This document shows positions 25,880 through 34,302 of a DNA stretch of 64,000 bases, in pieces. Under the pieces are notes generated by a model that ran no database searches, had not been told where the DNA came from, and worked only from the letters and a program-made list of their open reading frames with translations. The stretch covers positions 20,023-84,022 of the forward strand of contig JAIOPV010000196.1 in the NCBI GenBank assembly GCA_021413735.1. The letters are read 5' to 3'. How positions within the stretch are numbered: the first letter of the stretch is position 1; each line of letters begins with the position of its first letter. This DNA comes from Planctomycetota bacterium. GTDB lineage: Bacteria > Planctomycetota > Planctomycetia > Gemmatales > Gemmataceae. Position numbers and translations under genes: made by a program.

Positions 25880-26004
25880 AGGGCGTTGCCCAGCATTGCC
25901 TGGGCTCAGATTGTTTCAGCCCTTCGGGCTGAAAACGCTTTGCAGGCCGGAAGCCTGCGGCAACCTCAGCCCAGGGCAACGCTCTGGGCTCGCAGTTGGC
26001 ACAA
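25880..26004. repeat. Nested hairpin cluster (multi-branch)
   Basis: Two small stems, CAGCCCTTCGGGCTG and GCAGGCCGGAAGCCTGC, are enclosed by longer complementary arms (GCCCAGCATTGCCTGGGCTC against CAGCCCAGGGCAACGCTCTG). The whole could fold as a branched RNA or cruciform. It lies between the TIM-barrel stop and the MetE-like start. Nothing else is recognisable in 25814-26073. Confidence 0.55.
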
Positions 26005-26073
26005 CAACTGCACATCTGAAGCATTCCGCTGATTCTCCAAGACCGGTTGCCACAACACTCAGAGCAACATCGG

Positions 26074-27129
26074 ATGCCCATAGCAACTGAGCCGATTGGC
26101 AGTATCCCACGGACGCCCGAGTTGCTCGCCGCTGTGTCTACCAGTCCAGAGGCAACCCCGGCGGCTCTTTACGACGAGGCAATCCGAGACACCATCGCGC
26201 GGTTCGAGGAGACGGGATCGCCTGTGGTCACAGACGGTGAGCAGAGGAAGTATCACAATTTCTGGACGTATTGCGTACACGGGATGACGAACACAGATCC
26301 GAACGGGTTCAAAATTCCGTTCGCGGCGGGGCACGTTCGGCGGATGCCTCGGTTGACGGCAGGGCCGTTCCGATACGCACGATACGCCGACAGTTATCTC
26401 GATGTCGCGCTTCGCTATGCCCACAAACCTGTGAAACAGGCTGTGATCTCGCCCTCGGCCTTGAGCCTCCTCTACCCCGCCGACGAGCTCCCCGGTTACC
26501 CCCGCGAGCAGTTCATCCAAGACCTGCTCCGTGAACACGAGTCGGAGGTGCGGGCGTGTCTCCGCAAGGGGGCTCACGTCGTCCAGGTCGATTTCACCGA
26601 AGGGCGATTCGCGGTTAAGCTCGACCCGTCGGGGAATCTGCTTCACGGTTTCATCGACCTGAACAACATGGCCCTTGCACGCTTCAATGATGCGGACCGA
26701 AAGCGGATCGGCGTCCACACCTGTCCGGGCGGGGATCTCGACTCGACCCATAGTGCCGATGTGGATTACTCCGATCTTCTCCCTGCCCTGTTTGAGCTGA
26801 AGGCGGGTAACTTCTATGTCGCGCTGGCCGGTGAGCCCGACCGGGTCCGTGTTCTCAAGATCATCCGTGAATACCTGAAGCCGCAGCAACGGGTGTTTGT
26901 GGGGGTCATCTCGCCGATCGACCCACGGATCGAGACCCCCGAAGAGGTCCGCGATCGGACCCTCGAAGCAGCGGAATACATCCCGCTCGAACAGCTTGGC
27001 ACAACCGATGATTGCGGGTTCGCACCCTTCTGCGACGACACGTCTACCACACGGGACACAGCGTTCGCGAAGATCCGCTCGCGGGTTCTCGGGACGGCTC
27101 TCGCATCTGCCATACTCGGAGTTGGCTGA
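26074..27129 (+). CDS. MetE-like (cobalamin-independent methionine synthase C-terminal family) protein
   Basis: The protein is 351 residues from ATG 26074 (an upstream TTG frame extends into the repeat). It corresponds to the C-terminal catalytic barrel of MetE only. The zinc ligands are visible: HTC in GVHTCPGGD, a Glu in ALAGEPDR and Cys in TTDDCGFAPF. The N-terminal PIGSIPRTPEL and TDGEQRKYHNFW are typical of stand-alone family members. Such proteins transfer methyl groups from varied donors, and the methyl donor and acceptor cannot be assigned. The stop overlaps the start of a histidine kinase gene (TGATG), so the two are translationally coupled, an unusual partnership. Confidence 0.85.
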   Translation: MPIATEPIGSIPRTPELLAAVSTSPEATPAALYDEAIRDTIARFEETGSPVVTDGEQRKYHNFWTYCVHGMTNTDPNGFKIPFAAGHVRRMPRLTAGPFRYARYADSYLDVALRYAHKPVKQAVISPSALSLLYPADELPGYPREQFIQDLLREHESEVRACLRKGAHVVQVDFTEGRFAVKLDPSGNLLHGFIDLNNMALARFNDADRKRIGVHTCPGGDLDSTHSADVDYSDLLPALFELKAGNFYVALAGEPDRVRVLKIIREYLKPQQRVFVGVISPIDPRIETPEEVRDRTLEAAEYIPLEQLGTTDDCGFAPFCDDTSTTRDTAFAKIRSRVLGTALASAILGVG

Positions 27130-29201
27130 TGCCGACGAACGACGACGAGGATCGACAGCTTCGCTCTGCCGCCCTCCAGAACGCCAATGTCGTTCTGCTC
27201 GCGAGGCAACGGGCGGAACGGGAACTGGCCGCCGAACGAGAACTCCTGCGAGTGACCCTCGCGAGTATCGGGGACGCGGTCATCAGCACCGACGCCGACG
27301 GTCGGGTGCGATTCCTGAACGGGGTGGCCGCGACTCTGACGGGGTGGTCTCAAGCCGAGGCAGGCGGGACACCACTCGATCAAGTGTTCCGCATCGTCAA
27401 TGAGACGACTCGCGAGCCAGTTGAGAATCCAGCACTGCGGGCTCTCGCGGAGGGAGCGATCGTTGGGCTCGCAAATCACACCATCCTGATATCGAGGGAT
27501 GGGACCGAGCGGCCGATTCAGGATAGTGCGGCCCCAATCCGTGACGTAACAGGGGCAATTGTCGGGGCCGTCCTGGTGTTCCGTGACATCACTGAACATC
27601 GGCGGGCTGAGCGAGAACTTCAATCCAGTGAGGAGTTTCTCCGTCGGCTTGTGGCGAGTTCCCAGGACTGCATCAAGGTGCTCGACCTCGATGGACGTGT
27701 CCAGTCGATCAACGCATGCGGGATGCGGATGCTGGAGATCGACGATTTCGGTCGGGTCGCGGGAGAGTGTTGGACCGGATTCTGGCATGACGCTGAACAA
27801 TCTGTGGCAGACCGCGCCGTGGCCGAGGCCCGCACCGGACGGTCGAGTGAGTTTGTCGGGTTCTGCCAGACGTTCGCAGGCCGGCCGCGATGGTGGGACG
27901 TGGTCGTGACTCCGATCGCTGGGGCGGGCGGGGCGACGGAGAAGATTCTGGTTGTCTCGCGGGACGTAACCGAGCGGAAGCAGGCGGAGGAAGCCGTTCG
28001 ATTCCTGGCGGATGCCAGCGCGTCGCTGGCGGAGTTGGTCGATTACGACACGACACTCCAGCGGATTGCCAACCTTGCCGTTGCGGGATTCGCCGACTGG
28101 TGCGTGGTGGACATCCTCGACGCTGCCGGGAATCGGCGGCGTTTGGCAGTCACTCACCCTGAGGCTGCTGGGGTCTCGATCCCTCGGTCCACTGATGCAG
28201 CGGGTGTACCGCATGTGTTGCGGACCGGTGAGCCTGAACTCGTTCCCGATGTCCTTGAGCTTGATCCGGCGACCGCACTTGAGGGAGCCGAACGAATCGC
28301 CCTGCTCCGAGCGTGGGGAGTCCGATCCTACATGGCCGTGCCTCTGTCTTCACGTGGTCGGGTGATCGGCGGTATGACGTTCCTGAGCATCTCGGTCCGT
28401 CGTCAGTATGGGCCGGAACATCTGCGGGTGGCACAAGAACTGGCCCGGCGTGTGACGACAGCCATCGAGAATGCCTCGCTGTATCGGGAACTTCAGGAGC
28501 AAGACCGAAGGAAGGACGAGTTCCTGGCGACCCTGGCACACGAACTGCGGAATCCGTTGGCTCCGGTTCGGAATGGGGTGCAAATTCTTCACGCGATGAA
28601 GCTCGCCGACGTTCGCGCCGCACGAACGCTGGGCATGATGGAACGGCAACTCGAACACATGGTCCACATGATTGACGACTTGATGGATGTGGCGCGAGTG
28701 TCGAGCGGGAAGGTGGTGCTCCGCAAGGAATGGGTTGATCTGAAGTCGGTGGTAACCATCGCAGTCGAGGCGAGTCGGCAGGTGATCGAAAAGGGCGGGC
28801 ATGAGTTCACGCTTCGCCTGCCGCCCGAACCGCTGGTGTTGGAAGTCGATCGCGTGCGGCTGTCTCAGGTGCTGTCGAATCTTCTGAACAACGCGGCGAA
28901 ATACACCCCGCACGGAGGCCGAGTTGAACTGATAGCAGAACGAGACGGGCGCGACGCGGTGATTCGTGTGTTGGACACAGGAGTTGGTGTCCCGCCGGAG
29001 ATGTTGCCCAAGATCTTCGAGATGTTCACCCAGGTTGGCAGTTCGCTGGACCGTGCACAGGGCGGGCTGGGAATCGGGCTGACTTTGGTGAAGCGACTCG
29101 TCGAACTCCACGGTGGCACTGTCACCGCCAAAAAGCGCCGGAGCGGGGAAGGGGAGCGAATTCGCCGTTCGGTTGCCGCTGGGCTCCGGACACTTCGATA
29201 G
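27129..29201 (+). CDS. PAS/PAS/GAF histidine kinase, frame broken just before its C-terminus
   Basis: The protein is 690 residues from ATG 27129, overlapping the MetE-like stop. PAS domains lie at about 38-150 (ASIGDAVISTDADGRVRFLN) and 165-290. A GAF domain follows at about 300-450, then HisKA with FLATLAHELRNPLAPV (phospho-acceptor His471). HATPase has NLLNNAAKYTPHGGRVEL, LDTGVGVPP and GGLGIGLTLVKRLVELHGG. There are no TM helices, so it senses in the cytoplasm. After GGTVTA the frame diverges into KKRRSGEGERI and stops. The expected final strand (GKGSEFAVRLPL) and a receiver domain continue in the +1 frame, implying a one-base indel at the A5 run 29130-29134. Confidence 0.88.
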   Translation: MPTNDDEDRQLRSAALQNANVVLLARQRAERELAAERELLRVTLASIGDAVISTDADGRVRFLNGVAATLTGWSQAEAGGTPLDQVFRIVNETTREPVENPALRALAEGAIVGLANHTILISRDGTERPIQDSAAPIRDVTGAIVGAVLVFRDITEHRRAERELQSSEEFLRRLVASSQDCIKVLDLDGRVQSINACGMRMLEIDDFGRVAGECWTGFWHDAEQSVADRAVAEARTGRSSEFVGFCQTFAGRPRWWDVVVTPIAGAGGATEKILVVSRDVTERKQAEEAVRFLADASASLAELVDYDTTLQRIANLAVAGFADWCVVDILDAAGNRRRLAVTHPEAAGVSIPRSTDAAGVPHVLRTGEPELVPDVLELDPATALEGAERIALLRAWGVRSYMAVPLSSRGRVIGGMTFLSISVRRQYGPEHLRVAQELARRVTTAIENASLYRELQEQDRRKDEFLATLAHELRNPLAPVRNGVQILHAMKLADVRAARTLGMMERQLEHMVHMIDDLMDVARVSSGKVVLRKEWVDLKSVVTIAVEASRQVIEKGGHEFTLRLPPEPLVLEVDRVRLSQVLSNLLNNAAKYTPHGGRVELIAERDGRDAVIRVLDTGVGVPPEMLPKIFEMFTQVGSSLDRAQGGLGIGLTLVKRLVELHGGTVTAKKRRSGEGERIRRSVAAGLRTLR

Positions 29202-29613
29202 TGCCAGAAAAAGCGGAATCAGCAATGGAAGTGCGAGCCAAGTCCAACTTGCCATTCTCGTGGTGGACGACAATCGGGACGCGGTTGAAAGCCTGGCTCT
29301 CCTGCTTGAAATCAAGGGTCACGAGGTGAGGATGGCTTACGACGGTCCAGAGGCATTGCGGCTGTTGGAGACCTACCGCCCGCACCTCATCATCCTCGAC
29401 ATCGGTTTGCCTGGGATGAATGGTTATGAGGTAGCGAAGAAGATTCGTGAGAGCGAAGGGCACCGCAGGGTGACACTCGCGGCTCTGACCGGATGGGGCC
29501 AGGACGAGGATCGACGACGAACGAAGGAGGCTGGTTTCGATTACCACTTGCTGAAGCCAGCCGATCACGCGGAAGTTGAGAAGTTACTCACAATGGTGTC
29601 CGCGAAGATATAA
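29113..29613 (+). CDS. Receiver (REC) domain, out-of-frame continuation of the hybrid histidine kinase
   Basis: The frame is open from GTG 29113 but its first codons overlap the kinase. Residues 10-23 (GAGKGSEFAVRLPL) are the end of the kinase ATPase domain. A short linker leads to a full receiver: AILVVDDNRDAVESLAL (acidic pocket), LIILDIGLPGMNG (phospho-acceptor Asp), ALTGWG and HLLKPAD (conserved Lys). There is no good internal start or ribosome binding site for a separate protein, which supports one hybrid kinase-receiver gene split by a frameshift. If the break is real, the receiver may be untranslated. Confidence 0.8.
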   Translation: MALSPPKSAGAGKGSEFAVRLPLGSGHFDSARKSGISNGSASQVQLAILVVDDNRDAVESLALLLEIKGHEVRMAYDGPEALRLLETYRPHLIILDIGLPGMNGYEVAKKIRESEGHRRVTLAALTGWGQDEDRRRTKEAGFDYHLLKPADHAEVEKLLTMVSAKI

Positions 29614-29653
29614 CCTGTGGCGTAATGAACTCTCACTCAACACACCAATTGGC

Positions 29654-29711
29654 CCGAGCCCGAGCGCCAAGCGAGGTTCAAGCGTGCCCTTCGTTTGGCG
29701 CTCGGACTCGG
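29654..29711. terminator. Long-stem hairpin downstream of the receiver frame
   Basis: CCGAGCCCGAGCGCCAAGCGA pairs with the 21 bases ending at 29711 at 19 of 21 positions. It sits between the plus-strand receiver stop and the minus-strand oxidase stop, a fitting place for a bidirectional terminator. No T tract is present. Confidence 0.5.
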
Positions 29712-29760
29712 ACCAGCCAGCTCCACCTCGCCCTCGCCCCATGCTTTCAACGTGTTCCAT

Positions 29761-31185
29761 TCATTTCGCCACCACTTCTAACGGGTAGCTATGCCTGAAC
29801 ACGTTGGTTGGATCCCACAGCCGCTTGATCGCACCGAGCCTCGGCAAGTTCGGGCCGAATGCCAACGCCACTTCCCGGCTCGTCTCCGGAAGTCCAGGCC
29901 GAATCTCGGTGCTGTAGGCTCCGACGATGCACGCGTCGAGGGCTACCCACACGTCCGAGACCCATCGCCCGCATGCTGGCGCGACCGGTGAGTCGCCGGA
30001 CCCTGCCCAGGCTCCGATGATCGGGACATTCCACAAAGCCCGACGGCCAGCGAACGCAGTCGCCTCCGTCGCGATCCGACTCATCACGCCGCCAGCGTGC
30101 TGGAAGTCGATCCGGCACAGGTGCGATGGAGCAGACCGCATCAGCCCGACGATGCGGACCGCGACCTCCGGCGAAACTCGCCCGAGGAGCGGGCACTTCT
30201 CCGCACACCAGATCGGCCCTGCGATGGGCTCCCCGGTTCCCGGAGGATCGAACGCGGGTTGGGCCGAGTAGTTGAGTGCGACTGACTCTTGCCAAGTCGG
30301 CGCCCCACACGCGGCATCCAGGGCGTTCCGGACGCGGTCGGCGGCAGCAGTCGGGGCAACGACGTAAGCGAAAAGGACCGGCCCCGTGGCACCGGTTGGC
30401 GTCACCAGGGTACAGGACGCGCAGACATCTTCTGGCAGGTCGTTGGCCCAGGCGGTGAACTCCGTGAACGCCTCGACTGTCGAAACGGAACGGATCACGG
30501 TCAACCCGACCGGGGCCATGTGCGAGCGGAACGTGGCTGCGGTCACCACTCCAAACGGCGGCGTGGCCCCGCGGACGGCCCACCATAGCTCTGCCTCGCT
30601 CCCGGTGCTGGCGTCCGACAGGGTGCGGATCTCCCCGTCAGCGGTCACCAACTCGACTTCCACGAGATGGTCGAGGGTTAGCCCGTGGGAGCGGGTTAGG
30701 TGGCCGAACCCGCCCTGGGTGGCGAGACCCATGCCAGCGATCGGGACAGACCCGATTGGGACGACTCGCCCGGCTGGGGCGAGCACGGCGAGGGCTTGGC
30801 CCATGGTCGCACCGCCGCCCATCCTGGCCTTGTCGCCGATAAGACGTCCGCCGCCCATCCGTGCCTTCATGTCGATGACCACCGCGTCGGTTGCTGAGCA
30901 GATGGTGCTCAGTCCGCCGCCTCGGGTCGTCACGGCACAGCCAGAGTCGCGGGCGATCCTGACGGCGGTAGCTACCTGGGTGGCGTCTTCGGGCTGCACG
31001 ACGCAGGCCGGGCGGGCTGCGGCGGCCAAGGGAGTGAACAGCCCGGTCCTGAACGCAGGGTAGCGTGGATCGTCAGGGGCCAGGACGGCATCTCCGAGTG
31101 CGGAACGCAGGGCGGTCAGGGGGTTGGGCACGGGATGTTCCGGTGGGCGGATGAGATGGCGTTCGCAATACCATACGCCAATCAT
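29761..31185 (-). CDS. FAD-linked oxidoreductase (PCMH/berberine-bridge type)
   Basis: The protein is 474 residues from ATG 31185; a GTG at 31131 (18 codons in) is also plausible since family homology begins nearby. The FAD-binding PCMH domain includes VVQPEDATQVATAVRIARDS, TTRGGGLSTICSATDA, GATMGQALAVLAPAGRVVPIG and GMGLATQGGFGHLTRSHGL. The C-terminus carries the BBE-type helix (LPRLGAIKRLWDPTNVFR). The family oxidises alcohols, sugars or alkaloid-like compounds. The usual covalent-FAD His after GGG is replaced (GGGLS), so FAD may be attached differently or non-covalently. It is transcribed alone. Confidence 0.88.
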   Translation of the reverse strand: MIGVWYCERHLIRPPEHPVPNPLTALRSALGDAVLAPDDPRYPAFRTGLFTPLAAAARPACVVQPEDATQVATAVRIARDSGCAVTTRGGGLSTICSATDAVVIDMKARMGGGRLIGDKARMGGGATMGQALAVLAPAGRVVPIGSVPIAGMGLATQGGFGHLTRSHGLTLDHLVEVELVTADGEIRTLSDASTGSEAELWWAVRGATPPFGVVTAATFRSHMAPVGLTVIRSVSTVEAFTEFTAWANDLPEDVCASCTLVTPTGATGPVLFAYVVAPTAAADRVRNALDAACGAPTWQESVALNYSAQPAFDPPGTGEPIAGPIWCAEKCPLLGRVSPEVAVRIVGLMRSAPSHLCRIDFQHAGGVMSRIATEATAFAGRRALWNVPIIGAWAGSGDSPVAPACGRWVSDVWVALDACIVGAYSTEIRPGLPETSREVALAFGPNLPRLGAIKRLWDPTNVFRHSYPLEVVAK

Positions 31186-31424
31186 AAGCCATCGAACAGG
31201 ATGGCACAGGATGGCTGATGCGAAGAAAAGGCGTTGGGATCAGACGCTTGAGTTGATATGATTAGAGTGCGTTAATTCTCGATTGGGAGTGATGATTGTA
31301 TCATCCGCCTTCTGTTCGTCTCACATTCGCCCTTTGACTCGTCGGTGTAGTATTTACTGAATCTCGACAGGACATCGTTGAATCAAAGGCCTTTTTTCGC
31401 CCGATTATCCAAGGGACCCTCTTC

Positions 31425-32423
31425 ATGACCAGATCAAAGCTGGCCCGTTTCGCTTTCACACTCATTGAATTACTGGTAGTGATTGCCATTATCGCGATTC
31501 TGATTGGGCTGCTGCTCCCAGCCGTTCAGAAAGTTCGCGAAGCCGCTGCACGCACAAAGTGCAGCAACAACTTGAAGCAAATGATGCTCGGGATGCACGC
31601 GTTCCACGATGTCGCCTCAAAATTGCCGCCGTCGTGCGCGAGAGCAACTGTTGGAGATGGTGGGGCGCCGTACGCGGCGGCGTACTGGTCGTACTTCCTC
31701 CTGCCGTACATCGAGCAAGGGCCACTTTACTCGTCGATCCCGACGACGCTCCCGCCAACGTGGTCAGGAACAACTCTCGCGGCACTTCAGGCAAACGTTC
31801 CGTCGTATCGCTGTGCTTCGACGACCGATCTCGACTCTTATGATGTGACCGAGGGAGGCACCACAATTACAGGTCGAAGGGCGGTCAGTTATGGAGTTGT
31901 GGTCAGCAGTTCCGTTGGGAATCCGACGACTCCGCCGGGCACGTACAACGGTTCGGGAGAAAACCACAACTACATGGACGATCCCAGCATTTCACCCGGG
32001 CCCATCGGATCGTACGGCATGAAGCTGATCCATCCGCGGTTCGACGGCGTCTTCAACCAGGGATCTGAAACGAAACTGTTGGATATCTCGGATGGCACGA
32101 GCAACACGGTTGGTATTGGTGAGCGTTACCGTCGCTTTGCGACTGGCTTCAATCCGGGTGGTGGTTCTTGCGGCGGCTACTGGGGTGTTGGTGGTCCATC
32201 AGCACAGAATGAACACTCGCAGTTCAGCGGTTCGCTCGGCATTCCCATTAACGGGGGTTCGGGCGACTCCATTCTGTTCACAGGATTCAGTTCCCGACAC
32301 ACGGGCGGGGCGAACTTTGCGATGATGGATGGGGGTGTTCGTTTCCTCCGCGATAGCACGACCGACAACAACCGCCGGGGTCTTGCAACGAAGGCGGGCG
32401 GAGAAACGACGACCGACGACTGA
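31425..32423 (+). CDS. DUF1559 protein with prepilin-type N-terminus
   Basis: The protein is 332 residues from ATG 31425. Its N-terminal block [21 protein letters not shown] and [21 protein letters not shown] is almost identical to the protein at 23105, while the rest differs. The C-terminal block FSSRHTGGANFAMMDGGVRFL carries the H-X-GG motif of the family. It is exported through the pseudopilin-type signal and its function is unknown. The preceding 239 bp (31186-31424) have no gene and are relatively AT-rich, as before the other copy. Confidence 0.93.
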   Translation: MTRSKLARFAFTLIELLVVIAIIAILIGLLLPAVQKVREAAARTKCSNNLKQMMLGMHAFHDVASKLPPSCARATVGDGGAPYAAAYWSYFLLPYIEQGPLYSSIPTTLPPTWSGTTLAALQANVPSYRCASTTDLDSYDVTEGGTTITGRRAVSYGVVVSSSVGNPTTPPGTYNGSGENHNYMDDPSISPGPIGSYGMKLIHPRFDGVFNQGSETKLLDISDGTSNTVGIGERYRRFATGFNPGGGSCGGYWGVGGPSAQNEHSQFSGSLGIPINGGSGDSILFTGFSSRHTGGANFAMMDGGVRFLRDSTTDNNRRGLATKAGGETTTDD

Positions 32424-32554
32424 TCTGGAATTGTTGTGATAACGAGATAAGGTGGCGCAGACTTTGGCCTGTGCCACCATATCCACCGGAAACCTTGCCT
32501 TTCTGAGTTACGGCCTTGAGCACTGCCACGACGGCGCCCAAGGGGATTCCGCGG

Positions 32555-32944
32555 TCACGCGACGACCGCGTTCACAAGTTTGCCCGCACCATCGGTTTCA
32601 GCCACAAACGCAGCGCCAACGAACTTCGCGAATCGCTCAGCTTCGGGCGTTCGCGTTGCGCCAACCAGCACGACCTTGAGTTTCCGTTTCGTCGCTCGCA
32701 GTTTCGCTGCCACGAGGTAGCCACTTTCCCCGTCCAGCCCGACCGGCAACACAACAACGCTCGGCTTGCGAGCTATCACAGCGCAGGCGAGATCGTCGCT
32801 GGTGGGCACATTCAGCACGTCCCAGTCGAGCTTGCGAAGTTGATCCGATACGGAAGCGCAGCCGACCTTTCCGACGAGAACTGCGCGTGGTTTGCGAGCC
32901 GTTGCGATTCCCATAAATGCACCAAGAACTCGTTTGTCGCTCAT
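32555..32944 (-). CDS. Small receiver-like protein of unknown function
   Basis: The protein is 129 residues from ATG 32944, preceded by GAGG at 8 nt; an in-frame start at 32983 is less likely. The strand-helix pattern PRAVLVGKVGCAS, VLNVPTSDDLACAVIARKPSVVVLPVG, LKVVLVGATRT and FVGAAFVAETDGA resembles a CheY-like fold. The Asp expected at the end of strand 3 appears as a Pro-Val-Gly sequence with Asp two residues later, so phosphorylation is doubtful. It may be a degenerate (pseudo-)receiver. The neighbours give no clue. Confidence 0.65.
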   Translation of the reverse strand: MSDKRVLGAFMGIATARKPRAVLVGKVGCASVSDQLRKLDWDVLNVPTSDDLACAVIARKPSVVVLPVGLDGESGYLVAAKLRATKRKLKVVLVGATRTPEAERFAKFVGAAFVAETDGAGKLVNAVVA

Positions 32945-33290
32945 ATTCGTTGCCTCCATCGCACGCATCAGAACCTGACACACCGCTCTGTGAAGATGTT
33001 CGCGTTGAAGCCCTGTAACTTGCGCGGTTCAGGCCAGATATTTTGCGGTCGCTGGCCCCGTTGAAATACTGTCTCAATCGGTTTCTGCTTGTCATCACGC
33101 GAAGACACGACTAGAAACCAGTTTCCGGAACCGCACCTTTCACCGATAAAGACTTCTCGCGAAGTTCAGGGAAGATACACGATTGGTGTTCGGGTGTCCA
33201 TGATCGTTGCGACCCCTCCCGTCTTTCGTGTGTTCAACCGCCGCGGTAACCGTAACCCTCGGAATTGCCCTTTCTCCCGGAGCGACACAC
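32945..33290. other. Divergent intergenic region
   Basis: No gene is supported across these 346 bp between two divergent starts; frames crossing it lack start signals and family similarity. It must hold both promoters. GGAG at 33279 serves the TIM-barrel gene. No convincing operator or riboswitch was seen. Confidence 0.5.
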
Positions 33291-34235
33291 ATGGCAAAGG
33301 CACGTATCTCGATCGGCACTTGGGCGTATTTGTTCAACCAGGAAAAGCCGACCACCGACTTCCACACGATCCTGCACAAGCTGCAAGATCTTGGCTACGA
33401 CGGCGTCGAACTTGGCAGCTTCGGGCCGCACCCAAGCCCTGCGTCGCACCCGACGAAGGCAAGCCGAGCGAAGCTCAAGAAGGAAATCGCCGACCATAAC
33501 CTTTCGCTGTCGGGCATCGCCATCGACCTGTGGGCGTTCAAGACGCCTGGCACTTCGATCATGGACGAAACGCCTTCGGCATACCTGACGGCCTTCCTCG
33601 GCTGGTGTGCGTTCGCGGCCGATCTCGACGTGAAGACGATCCGCGTTGATACGGTGATCGCCCCGGATTACTTCCAGAAAGACCCGGAAGGCATCAAGAT
33701 CGGCACGGAAGCGGGCATGGAGCGCATCGCGAAGGTGTGGGACAAGGCGAGCAAGATGGCGGCCGACTATGGCATGAACATCTGCTGGGAGTTCGAGCCC
33801 GGGTTCGCGTTCAACAAGCCGAGCGAAATCATTCAGCTTGTGGACTGGGTTCGCGGCAAGGGGAACAACAACTTCGGCGTGTTGTACGACACCTGCCACG
33901 CTCACATGTGTGCCGTGGTTGGTGCGAATCAGGCTGGCGAGAAGGAAACGCTTCCCGGTGGCGAGTTGGAACTGCTCGAACGGCTCAAGGGGAAGATCAC
34001 GCACGTTCACGTCATCGACAGCGACGGCAGCTTGAACGAGCACAACACGTCAACGCACAATCCTTTCGGCACAGGCAAACTGAACTTCGATCAGCTTGCA
34101 CCGGCGTTGCGGAAGTGTGGCGTTCCGCACGAGTGGTGGTGCGTCGATTTGTGCTTCTGGCCGGACGCCTGGCAAGTGACCGCCGACAGCAAGAAGTACC
34201 TCGACAAGCTCCGCGAGAAGTATGCCGCCGTGTGA
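33291..34235 (+). CDS. Sugar phosphate isomerase/epimerase family (TIM barrel)
   Basis: The protein is 314 residues from ATG 33291, chosen for the GGAG 8 nt upstream; an upstream in-frame extension would add a hydrophobic leader (STAAVTVTLGIALSPG), so export cannot be fully excluded. Barrel motifs are LQDLGYDGVELGSFG, ICWEFEPGFAFNKPSE, FGVLYDTCHAHM, KITHVHVIDSDGS and HEWWCVDLCFWP, with the Glu, Asp, His metal-ligand pattern of the xylose-isomerase-like fold. The NEHNTSTHNPFGTG loop is shared with family members that act on keto sugars or inosose. The substrate is unknown. Confidence 0.88.
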   Translation: MAKARISIGTWAYLFNQEKPTTDFHTILHKLQDLGYDGVELGSFGPHPSPASHPTKASRAKLKKEIADHNLSLSGIAIDLWAFKTPGTSIMDETPSAYLTAFLGWCAFAADLDVKTIRVDTVIAPDYFQKDPEGIKIGTEAGMERIAKVWDKASKMAADYGMNICWEFEPGFAFNKPSEIIQLVDWVRGKGNNNFGVLYDTCHAHMCAVVGANQAGEKETLPGGELELLERLKGKITHVHVIDSDGSLNEHNTSTHNPFGTGKLNFDQLAPALRKCGVPHEWWCVDLCFWPDAWQVTADSKKYLDKLREKYAAV

Positions 34236-34254
34236 TAGATTGAATCCTGGCGAG

Positions 34255-34274
34255 CGGGGGGCGAGAGCCCCCCG
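34255..34274. terminator. GC-rich hairpin downstream of the TIM-barrel gene
   Basis: CGGGGGGC pairs with GCCCCCCG over a 4-nt GAGA loop, 20 bp after the stop, followed by AGTTTCTCC. This is terminator-like with a weak T stretch. Confidence 0.55.
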
Positions 34275-34302
34275 AGTTTCTCCTGCAATGAGGACTTCAC
34301 GG

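Noticed and set aside
26814-28214. Minus-strand 466-codon frame over the histidine kinase
   Set aside because: Shadow of the kinase coding strand; no motif, no start signal.
29130-29134. Programmed -1 frameshift at the A5 run
   Set aside because: The required change is +1 relative to the kinase frame, not -1, and a run of five A is short for polymerase slippage; an indel is simpler.
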